64,000 bases of DNA from Labyrinthula sp. Ha. Taxonomy: Eukaryota; Sar; Bigyra; Labyrinthulida; Labyrinthulaceae. The DNA lies in contig JAALGZ010000047.1 in the NCBI GenBank assembly GCA_015227615.1, positions 62,001-126,000 on the forward strand, given 5' to 3'. Both the position numbers and the translations under genes were made by a program. The notes beneath the pieces were generated by a model. The model ran no database searches, was not told the DNA's origin, and was given only the letters and a program-made list of their open reading frames with translations. Positions 34,592 through 44,691 of the stretch are shown here, one piece after another (position 1 is the stretch's first letter; every line of letters begins with the position of its first letter).

Positions 34592-36343
34592 CTAAAGCTC
34601 AATGTGCTTAGGCTCTATTTCATTAGTCTTCTGAGCGTGTTGCTTCTTCAGCAGAGCTACTACTAAACCGACACAGACAGTTCCAAGCACTCCAATGGCC
34701 GCATAGTAAATAACTTCCTCCTGCACAACGCCATTTGATTCTACAACTGGGGTTACACTCTCCTCTTCTTCCGAAGCGAAACATAATCCACAAGATGCCG
34801 GACAGTCGTCTGGCCAGAAAAAGCACGCAAAGAAACTACTGCAAGATCCAGCAGGATCATCTGCACAAGATGTTGTTGGAGATAGTGTAGGTGGTGGTGT
34901 TGGTACTGGTGCAGCAGTAGGTCCAAAACCAAATGCCATTTGTGGGGTAAGGAAGAATAGTCCTCTTTCAATTGAACTTACAGCAAGTGTTCCAGAAGGG
35001 TGCATGTAGTTAGACCAAGTTCCATCAAAGATATTTCCACTCAAATCAGGAGCTACGTCAAAGTGACCTACTTCGGTGGCATCAGGTAGGTTTGAGACGT
35101 CAAGAACTCTAATTCCAGAGACGTAATTGGATAGGTAAGCAAAATCAGTATCCGGAGGATTAGCCATAGCTGGATTTCCTGCCAAACCTCTTTTATGAAT
35201 AGCTCCCCATACATAAAGATTGTGATCAATAGAAGTTTGAGTAGATGTGAAGGTATCTGCAAGAAACGGATTGGATAGATCAGAAACATCAAAAATATAG
35301 GTAGTTTGTCTAGAAACAGTTCCACCTTGCTCATCCAGTTCATCATTTACTAAGACATATCTTCTGTCGTCAGTAATTCCACTCTGGTGAGTATATCTGG
35401 ATCCACTGTATCCAGTTCTGCTTAGTTGAGAAACTGAGTTCTTAGAAGAAACATCCCAAATGGTCAAAGTATCTTCGTTAGAAGCGAAGCAGATCTCACT
35501 TCCAGTAAAACTTGTGTCAGGTCCATCATACACAATACACTCGACATCGTGAGTATACCCATCACTTGAAACACAGGTGGAGAACTCAGGCTCAAGTGGA
35601 TCAGATAAATCTACCACATGTAACCCTCCACTGCAGGTATTTGATCCGACAGAGTACAAGAAACCAGTTTCAGTATTGACGAAAACATTGTGACTATTTC
35701 CGTGCTCTCTGTATACAAAGTCAGGTGAAAAGGATACAAGAGCATCTCCGCTAAGACTGTTCAATCTATTAAGATCAAACACTTCAATACCATATGTGCT
35801 CTGAGAACCACTATCTTTCACAACATAAGCGGTATCTTCATAAACCTTCACATCACACCATGAACTCTTGTCTCTTCCTGAAACCATAGAACCTAATCGT
35901 GCAGGATTTTCTGGATCAGAACTGTCGATGAACCAGACTCCATTGTCAACACACATAAGGGTGATTTCTCTCCCATTTGGATCCAACCATCCCCAAATAT
36001 CACTTCCAGCTGAGGTTCCTCCGTTGCCAGAAATAGATAGATCACTTAAAGATAGGAAACTTTCGAAGTCGATGCCTGAACAAGAGAAGGACTCACCTTC
36101 GAATGACACGCTGCCCCCTGAACAAGAGATTCTGGAGTTAGTCCTACTCTCATATTGTTTCCATTTACCTTCTTCAATCATCTGAGTCCAGTATGCCTCT
36201 TTTTCTGTCATCGAGTTTTTCATACGCATGTGTGCAGCATCATTCACTTCTACATTCTCTGCAACAAGGTTGAACTTTGGTTCTTGCAGTACAGTTGAAG
36301 AAGCCAACTTCCCAAGAACGGCTGTCATAAAAACTTGTTTCAT
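34592..36343 (-). CDS. LVIVD-repeat / choice-of-anchor-B membrane protein (paralog B)
   Basis: A 583-residue protein with the same signal peptide and propeller body as the other two copies. Its core is almost identical to paralog C, and a 279-base stretch (35068-35346 against 45689-45967) appears identical because even the antisense reading is the same. After GPTAAPVPTPP the sequence departs completely: PTLSPTT leads to a different, shorter six-cysteine module at 493-521 (CADDPAGSC, CPASCGLC), an acidic stalk (SEEEES), a transmembrane helix at about 544-565 and a tail ending EPKHIEL. Distinguishing residues near 85-97 (FEGES, SGID, FLSL) are not shared with A or C. The few bases just upstream of the ATG (ACCAAAAGAAAAGAA) also match paralog C. 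Confidence 0.87.
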   Translation of the reverse strand: MKQVFMTAVLGKLASSTVLQEPKFNLVAENVEVNDAAHMRMKNSMTEKEAYWTQMIEEGKWKQYESRTNSRISCSGGSVSFEGESFSCSGIDFESFLSLSDLSISGNGGTSAGSDIWGWLDPNGREITLMCVDNGVWFIDSSDPENPARLGSMVSGRDKSSWCDVKVYEDTAYVVKDSGSQSTYGIEVFDLNRLNSLSGDALVSFSPDFVYREHGNSHNVFVNTETGFLYSVGSNTCSGGLHVVDLSDPLEPEFSTCVSSDGYTHDVECIVYDGPDTSFTGSEICFASNEDTLTIWDVSSKNSVSQLSRTGYSGSRYTHQSGITDDRRYVLVNDELDEQGGTVSRQTTYIFDVSDLSNPFLADTFTSTQTSIDHNLYVWGAIHKRGLAGNPAMANPPDTDFAYLSNYVSGIRVLDVSNLPDATEVGHFDVAPDLSGNIFDGTWSNYMHPSGTLAVSSIERGLFFLTPQMAFGFGPTAAPVPTPPPTLSPTTSCADDPAGSCSSFFACFFWPDDCPASCGLCFASEEEESVTPVVESNGVVQEEVIYYAAIGVLGTVCVGLVVALLKKQHAQKTNEIEPKHIEL

Positions 36344-36834
36344 ATTTTATTCTTTTCTTTTGGTTTTGTTGATATTTTATGCTTTAACGGTTAGATTACT
36401 ATTTTGCACAAAACTGACTGTGTCCTTATGAAAATGTTTCACCCTGAACTATAACAAGAATGTTGAATTGCCCGGTATTGATTTAAAGTCTTGAATCTCG
36501 AAAAAATTACTTCGAGAAAACTGTGAGAGAAACGAGACTATCAATTCAATTTTAAATATATTTGTATGGAACTGAATATCGGTTTTTGTTCTGACTATTG
36601 CAATTATTCGAAAAGTTACTTGATATAGGTTAACTCGCAATAGAGAACGGAAAGCATTATAGTAATAATTTTCTTGTACAATTTAGTTGATCACTCAAGT
36701 TATTCATAGAAATGAAAATTCACTCTGTATTTTATTGTGAGACCGACTACCGCAAACTATTATAGTGCATTGTTTTAAGATATCCCTAAATCTAGGAGAG
36801 TTAAATAAATAAAAAACTCAATTTTTTTTTTCAT
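36344..36834. other. Upstream region of paralog B
   Basis: About 490 bp. Apart from the roughly 25-bp purine-rich leader shared with paralog C I see nothing definite. Confidence 0.5.
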
Positions 36835-37026
36835 ATGCTGAAGAGCATGTATATTCTTAACTTGTAAAGTAAAGTGCAAATATTTTTATTCCACAGAATA
36901 TTCGTTGTAGCTTCTAAGTCTTCGTTAGGCTTCTCGGTCCATGGGGAAGACTGTCGTGATGATGTCCATTACCAAACCAACGGAGCTAACCATCATTATA
37001 GGAAGAATCTATGTTGGAAGCAATAA
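36835..37026 (+). CDS. Possible small secreted protein, two exons
   Basis: An ATG at 36835 begins MLKSMYILNLIFVVA, a good signal peptide, if a 33-nt GT-AG intron (36864-36896: donor GTAAAG, pyrimidine-rich end, CCACAG acceptor) is removed. Exon 2 then stays open to a TAA at 37024-37026, giving 52 residues with two cysteines in a His/Asn-rich mature part (GEDCRDDVHYQTNGANHH). The intron matches the size class seen in firm genes of this window. The exon-2 area is visibly less AT-rich than its surroundings, and a second frame (37011-37199) is also open there, so the real structure may be longer. No family recognised; could be chance. Confidence 0.3.
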
Positions 37027-39317
37027 AGAAAATTAGCATGAAGACATTGTTTGTTCTGCACCCTAAAGAGAGTCTTTTGATACACGCTCCTGGAGAACTA
37101 ATAAACGCATCATATGATGAGATTCTAAGTATTGGTCTCCATCAGGACAACAAAATGAGCAGAATAAGCCAAGTGCCCAGTGCTAAGTCTATCAAATGAG
37201 AATTTTGCCTAAGGAACGAGCACATTATCGTTAGAACGTTGCTCACACAAGTATTATGCAGAGATGAAAAGGACAAGTGTATGCACATAAACACATAATC
37301 GCATGAATGGTGTTTTGATACGTCCCTGTATTCAATGGATAAATAGATTCACTTAAATAATAGAAAAAAGTAATACATACTTCAGTATCCACAATAAGCA
37401 CTGAAATATGGTTTCGAAAAATAAAAAAAAACTGTTGAGTTTCAAGACTAATTAATACTAAATATGTTCAATACTTTAAAAAGATGTCTCATGATTCAAG
37501 GAACCAAGTCTCGAGAAATATGCATTTTCAAGATCTCGATATTGGAAAGAGAATATTGTATGGATGTACTAATAAAATGGTGACGCTATACTGTATCGAC
37601 TCTCACGCGGACTCATTCTAGGGTGAATGTTGCTTTATACATATTTCACCCATTGCCAGTATAACCAGGGTTTCTCACCCGTGTTATTGTTAGTTACCGT
37701 ATTTAGAACTCATAATAACAATATTGTATTACCAATAATAATTCTTACCATAAAAGGTATTACGGTACGTACTGGTTGCTTCCAGAAGGTTCTTGACTAA
37801 ATAATGGTCTAACTTTTTTGTATGGTGTCTTGGTTACATGTGGTCTTAAAATATACTTTAAACTATAGATATTTGCAAGAAGACAAAGTTATAATAAGGC
37901 TACGAACATAAGAAATAGACCACTGGAGATCTCAGTATCTTGCGTGTTAGCCCATGTTTATCCTTTTTTAGCCAGTGAAACGAAATATTCATAGCTTAAA
38001 TTTAATCTCCAGCTAGAATATTTTTTTGTTCAACTTTTTGAAAATTTAACAAAATTATTATGATTACAATGAAAACCATTTATTTCAAAATGTTATAAGT
38101 TCCATTGCATGGTTCAAACAACTTTAGCTTTAAAAGTAGTGCTTCTCCTTATTAACAAACTTAATGACTATTCAGGTTCGCTAAGAAATAGTTCTAACCA
38201 GTAGCCAACAAACACTTTCATGCTTTCTTCTGGTACAATTTCCTTAGTAGCTGTTTCATGTCTTTTATAATTTCTGTTAATTTCCTACTTTTATCAACTC
38301 AAGGAATATTGTGCTATTTTTCGGGTAACCTAGTTTGGTTTTGACCTCAAGTAAGAAGAAAAATAAGCCTTGGTGAATTTTCCAAGAAGTTAGAACTGAA
38401 TACTGAATTAGAATTTTAGCTTAGTAGGCGCAGTTACATTTTATCCACATCTCCTATCCTTTTTTTCTTGACAGTAGCGATCCTAACTAATTTTATCCAA
38501 TTAGGAACATGCACCTGCATGCGGAACCACCCCCGAAATTCTAAATTCAAAATCCTATGTTTAAATTTCGCTGCAACCTTGCTAAAGTTTTTAAGATGAG
38601 AGACTCCAGCTGTTGGAATTTGAAATTATCATCTGAATATATTACTCCGGATTCCAACAAGAAGCGCCCTTTGTAGATCCCGACATCCAATGCCACACAT
38701 AAGAACCTTTATACAAAATCCCAAACCTGTAATTAACAGGTTTCGAAATTTGTCTATGACAATATTGCTGTATCTACTCTGCGTTTTAAAATTTGCACTT
38801 CTTGACAGCTGAGCAAAAGTTGATGGAGTTTAAATTGCTAACAAACTTTAACGAAGGTAATATAAGTCTCTCCTAGTGTAATTTTCCCGAATTAGAGGCA
38901 GTAAGTGAGATTACAGGTTTGAACCCTTTACTTATTAAATATTTAATAGAACTGTTTGACTCTTTGTAGTCTCTGAGTGAAGGTAGTTTAAGCTCATCAG
39001 TTAATTTTTGCTCTAGGACAGCGGATATGGAAATTCCTTAAAATTTTGAAAGTTAGAATGAACAGAACATTTTCTCCCAACTATATTTCACCCTTCGTAG
39101 AGCTTTATCCGTTTACGGGACTATTTCTAATGTTCTAACTTTGACTTTCTGGTCTCTTGGTCGATGCTTTGAAGTTTCGGTTATTTCTCTTTTCTATTGT
39201 CACTATTGCTTAAGAACTTAGTTATCCAAAATACATTATAGAGCGAGCTTTCCTTAAGAACCTCTCTGTTGCTAGCTATTCACCAATGATAAAAATATAT
39301 TTCTATTAAAGCTCGAA
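37027..39317. other. Intergenic stretch
   Basis: About 2.3 kb of AT-rich DNA with stops in all frames. The 37011-37199 frame overlaps its beginning but cannot be supported on its own. Nothing else seen. Confidence 0.5.
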
Positions 39318-39960
39318 TAATCACAATTAGGACTTGGACTTGATTTATTGATAATTTATCAAGAATGAATTCCCCCAGATTTTTCTTCTTGATTGATTCT
39401 GCTAATTCACAAACGATTTTGATTGATTATTAATTATTGATGATCAGCAATAAACTGGACCACATGGCCTTTGGCTAAGCGGTAGAAAAAAATCAATATT
39501 TCATGTTGCAACCGCATGGAATTCCCCTAGACACGGGGCATAAGAGTAGGTTTTCTTAACGATGAAACCTTATTTTACCGTAAGAAAGCTTTTCGCGAAA
39601 TCTGTACTGCCGTAGTACTATAACAGAGTTCTTATCGTTATACCGCGGCAATACCGCGGCATAGTGGTTTGTTAAGAAACGAACACATGACCCTGTTACA
39701 TTCTATTGCTAGTTATTTCCGGGCGTTATGGTCTTGTTACATGGATTTTCGTGCGGAAAATAAATATGATACATGATTTTGGCCCATTTAGTCAAGGGTC
39801 ATGTGGCCAAATTTATCATTGATAACCAATTGATAATCAAAATTAAATCAGAATCATCTTATAAGAATCAAAGTCCAAATTCTTTTATTGATAATCAGAA
39901 TCAAAAACAATTATGTAATAATTATCAATAATTTTTATCAAACCCGACTCCTAATCACAA
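39318..39960. mobile_element. Foldback / MITE-like DNA element with long inverted termini
   Basis: The outer about 150-180 bp are imperfect inverted repeats. The left end reads GGACTTGGACTTGAT, then TTATTGATAATT; the right end, reverse-complemented, reads GGAGTCGGGTTTGAT, then TTATTGATAATT. Inside, left CCACATGGCCTTTGGCTAA faces right CCACATGACCCTTGACTAA. The interior folds again: GCGGTAG (39479) pairs with CAACCGC, and TGCCG..ATAAC faces GTTATA..CGGCA around 39610-39662, with ACCGCGGCA tandemly doubled. The 9-bp TAATCACAA lies at both outer edges (39318-39326, 39952-39960) and may be a target-site duplication, possibly overlapping the terminus. No ORF, so non-autonomous. Long termini plus about 9-bp duplication recall Mutator-like elements, but the family is not proven. 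Confidence 0.65.
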
Positions 39961-42899
39961 GGCACTAAGACAAGATATATTTTATGGTTAGTGAAAGTAT
40001 TCTTTAACATTTAAGATAATCTTAAATTTACTACAAGTCTTCACCACAGAGCCTAGAGACGTACCATGTAAGTATAATAATTTGCTCGCAAGTATCCTAA
40101 ATGTGTGGTAATCATGTAATAGCTTAAGACTGGAGGATTATTTGAAGGTGTTTGGGTGGGGTTATTTCATGTCAAAGCTCGAACCAAAACAAGAAGTAGC
40201 AGTTCCAGAGTATGGATCAACACATTAGACTCGTAACAAAGCATCTGGCCTAACTAAGTAAGTAACGATTATTATCTTTCATAGGTAGAAAATGTTTCCG
40301 GGCGCTGTTATAGTTGGGGTAATACTCCATACGAAATTATTAAACAGAATAATGAGTTTACTGGAATTGTCGGTAAAACTTCTAGTAAGCTGGTAGTAAA
40401 GTTTTCTGCAATCCTTATCTCGAAAAAAACCATGAATAGATCTTGAGGGCCTAAGATAGATTCTAGAATCTCAGTCGACTTTTTACCTTTGGCCTTCCTC
40501 GTGGTAATTTCAAGGTAGTGTTCAATTCATGGCTACTCTTGCCATCTCCGCTGTAGAAATATGTAACTGTTACTTGTGTTAAAATTTGTGGATCGAGTAG
40601 CCAAAGCGTTAGGTTAAGCTTTAGCTTAATTACTAATGAAAATAAATTCTAACACCCAAATAATTTAAAAGAAAGTAGTCTGAAATAGTATTGTATGTTT
40701 TGCAGTAAGTTAACTTGATCTATTTCTAATCATATATTCTTTAAGAAAAAGTAGAAACACATCTTCAAGTTTCTGTTGGGTCAAAGTACCGGGTACAAAG
40801 TAATACTATGACGTACGTTTGTTTTTTGGCAATCTCAAAAAACACATCAACGAACGTTTGATAAATATAGTGTAACTAAAGGTCGCAACTAAATAAGATA
40901 TTATCGAGATATACTGAGAAAGAAAGTTAGACGAATCCCTTGATTAACACCGATGCTTGTCGTAGATTCCAAGAAACCGATGATATAAGTAAACGTCAGC
41001 AAATCTTTGGAAATCGGGTTGGATTAACCCTTAATAGGGAATAAGCACATATGAAGGATAATACTTAATTCTGTTCGGGTTCATCCGCTAGGAAAGAAAA
41101 TTTTGTTAGAGGAACGTTCTTAATCCTCATATAAATCCGTACTTAGTGATGAAATAATTGTAGCATGTAATGGCGATGAAGGCGGACACATTACGAGGGA
41201 AAGATATTACGTCGAGAGCTAATACCCCGGGTTCTTAGTCATATTTAGACATACTTCAAAGAGGGCACCTTGATGAGAGGTCAACGAACTGTATATGACG
41301 ACAATAGAATTCTTTATTGGAAATGCAGAATTTCTGTAGTTTAATGTAAAATAGCACAAACGTGTTGCTAAGATTAAGAAATGGAAGGGAGATTGAATCA
41401 AACAATAAAAAAGTTAGAAATCCAGTTCCTATTAATTAGGTGGCTCTGCAATGAACTTTTACATCCAATCAACATACTTCGGATATAAACCTTAGGTACT
41501 AAGAAAGGAAAGAAAGCTATTTAACCATTGAAATAGTTCGATGAAGCAATTTATTGGAAAGACCTTTGTCCAAGACGATGTTACACCACAAAGTTAACCC
41601 ACAGTGTCAAAACTAAGAGCATTAAAGACACGGAAGATATCATTTATACTAATAAATATATGATTTGGGGGAAATGTTATACTGATTGATTCAAAATTAA
41701 ATGAAGTGTGAGAGTTATAAACAGATACATGAAACAGATATATATCACTATGTTACGGAAACCATAACATGTAATAAATAGAATATCAAGCTAGACTACC
41801 CAAAATCTTTATTTTACGGAAGGGATGAATACTGTAAACTGTGTTTGCTGTAGAGGCAAATGGGCAGCAGCACTCGTATTAGTATTTTCTTTCTTGGAGA
41901 AATCGATTATTTGATGTGTGGTTTTATTTATTTGGTAGATAAAGCGATGACGTGGAATGAGGAAAATATAAGATGAAATGAAATGGTTAACGGAAGATAA
42001 CGTTAACAGAAAAGGTATTTTAAGGAAAAGATAGAAAAGTAGTAAGAAGAAGGAGATAGGGACTACAGCATCGAATTAGCTGTAGATTAGGAGCCAGTAG
42101 AACAGAATGCTTAATTTTAAGTAGACACTATTTAGCAAAAAACTACATAGAAAAAGAGTTAGAGTCGCCTTTTTCCTGAAGAATTTTGAGCGAAATTTCG
42201 AGTAGAAAAATCAATTCGTGTGAGAGAAGTTACAGAAGCCTAGAAATAATAAAGACAAGAAGCATTCCTATAAAGCACTTTATATTTCGCAACTATTTTA
42301 AATTGTTCAAAGGAATAATAGGAACTAACTGCAGTTTTTGATTGAAACAAACTATATTGACTGTGAAGAATATGTCTTTTCTCTTTTAGAGAGTGACAAC
42401 CCAGGAATTATCAACGACTCTTTGGCATTTAGGAACAGGCTTTTAGAAATACCACATATATCATGATACGTGGGCTTCTATGTTCTAACTGTATTAGAAA
42501 TAGTTAATCCAGGCAGAGGTTTCCTGGAAAATGTCCTCTATGAAGAAACTTTGGTTGTTTTAGGATGTAAGCCTTTGTTACTCATAGGGTAGATTGAGGA
42601 TACAGGTATATTTGTGCTAACAATAATTTGCGAGGTGTGTGGTAAGAGATTAAGATATGTCTTCAAAGCTCTCCAGCTCATTTCTTTTATTATTCACGTC
42701 TTAAGAACTGCGAGAAAAAGTTCAGCTTCTCCAATAGAATAGGTTTATTGACTTTGGTTAGCCCTAGAAAATTATTGAAATGTAAGCATGAAGGTTAGTA
42801 GTGTAAGGAACAATGTTTATATTTCTAAGGTGTTTTAAGCTTAAGTTCTTGCCTATGCCAGTGGCTGCGTTGCACTTTCTGGTGAAGTTATTCCTTCTG
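39961..42899. other. Intergenic stretch
   Basis: About 2.9 kb with no supportable gene; longest frame 60 codons. AT-rich, no clear repeat seen. Confidence 0.5.
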
Positions 42900-44030
42900 G
42901 TCTAGAATTAAAGGCAAATTTTAAGCTTTGACAAGGCTTGCTAGGTTCGAGGCTCTTTAATTACAAGAATGGCAACTGAAAATTCCAATGTCAAGGTCCG
43001 GAATATATCTCTTAAGAGCTTTTCAAGCTTAGTTTCTCCACAAGTCAACAAACCAATATCTCTCTTTAAATCTTTTGGAGAAAAAATATTCACTTGTTGC
43101 TTGCAGGATATTACTTTTTCTAAAGCATAGAAAACATTCAATTCATTTTGAAACTCCAGTACTCGATTCGATATGGGTAAGCTTCTATGATGGAGTATGT
43201 TCAACCTAGTTTGAAGCCAGGATTTTGAAGTACAGAGTTCTGTTTCGGAAGAGTGGTTATGTCAGCACTGAAAACTAATCCTAGATTTTTAATGATGAAC
43301 ATGTAACCATGATTTGAAAGGGACTTTTATATATTAGTAAGACAACAAACACTTGCGATATCTCTTCGAAATTTATGCAGTGGAGCATAAACAAAAAGAT
43401 CATTGATATTATCATATATAAAGACCTATGAACTGACGTTGAATTCATGTTCCAAAGCAGCAAATTTAAAGGCAGTCACCTGAAGAATTGCGCGTGCATG
43501 CAAGCTGCTATCGGAGGCTTCAAACATTTAGCCCTTAAGTCGAAAATTGAGCTGCTGGATTCATTGTGAGTAAAAGGTTTTCTGAAGACTCCTAATACCT
43601 TAACGTTATATCATTGTCCAGATACCATACATTAGTACTAGTTGTACAAGAAGTGCATGCGCAATATATGGGGTTTGTGCTTTGCAGATGGAAACTGCTA
43701 TGATGCAGTATATTAACCTATTTGAAACTTAAAGACTGCAAATGCTAAATGAGCGCAACCTGATATTTCTTGCTAAGCCAAGACAATAGCATATGCAGGG
43801 CACGTTTTGAAAATCTTCCAGGTGGCTTCTGTAGATATAACTCATGATATTTAAAAAGACAACCAAGCTCTACTATCTCTTCCCTTTGTTTTACATGTAC
43901 ACAAGAAAGGCAATTTGCACGAAGCCAAAACTACTCTTCACGGTGCCACTAGCAGCAACCTGAGGAGGGCAACTAAGCGAGCGCCGTCAAGAAGAATAAC
44001 ATTATTTAATTAGCTTAAGCCCTCTAAAAA
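42900..44030 (-). mobile_element. Possible decayed Ty1/copia-type Pol remnant
   Basis: On the minus strand, short peptides resemble Ty1/copia reverse-transcriptase landmarks in roughly the right order: GARLVA (as in KARLVA), LKPPIAACMHAQ (as in LKQAPRAWxAR) and YDNINDLFVYA (as in the YVDD box), with NLGLVF further on. The copy is heavily broken, has no recognisable LTRs and would be old. Each match is short, so chance cannot be excluded. Confidence 0.22.
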
Positions 44031-44639
44031 GTCTCCACCTATTTTTATTGGTAACAAAACTCACTATTTTTGGGAATTTCTTTCAATCTACTTTCCAAGG
44101 ATTGTTGAAACTTGAACCAATTCAACTTTTTTTATATAATTAAAAATATATACGACAACAAACTTTGTCTTCAGACTCAAGTCTTTAATATTAGAATGAA
44201 TTTTCATCAATCATCCATATAGTTTCTCAAGAATTGGAGATTTATCTAACTTCTACGCGTGTGACTTAAGTAGAAAAAGGTGCCCAAAATAAGTATAGGT
44301 ACAAAAAGTTACAGGGTGCAATATTTTTACTATTTGCTAAAAATGAGATAACATTCCTTTATATAAATTCTTTACTACAAATTCTTCATGAGTTTTGATG
44401 TCCTCGTGATTCTATTTGCCGATTCACCCTCAAAAGTATCACCCTCATTTATCGAGACAATTTGAGACAGAGGATTTTTAAAACCCGTGTATCATTAATT
44501 ACGTATACATTAATATACAAATATGAGAAACTTGAAACCGGGACAACGTCTCGTTAGAATCAATGATTATTGCACCTGAAATTCTATTCTTGGAACACCC
44601 AGAAACATAATATAAAACACAGTTTCCGGGTTGAAGAAA

Positions 44640-44653
44640 GGATATAAAAATAT
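44640..44653 (+). promoter_or_regulatory. TATA-like element upstream of paralog C
   Basis: GATATAAAAATATA lies about 40-50 bp before the start codon of paralog C and just before the purine-rich leader shared with paralog B. The position suits a TATA box with a short 5' UTR; weak because the region is AT-rich anyway. Confidence 0.3.
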
Positions 44654-44691
44654 ATTCTACAATCTAGCAAACCAAAAGAAAAGAAAAAAAT

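Noticed and set aside
39466-39540. tRNA-like start (GGCCTTTGGCTAAGCGGTAG)
   Set aside because: No anticodon arm or GTTCRA T-loop follows; the sequence is part of the foldback element's hairpin.
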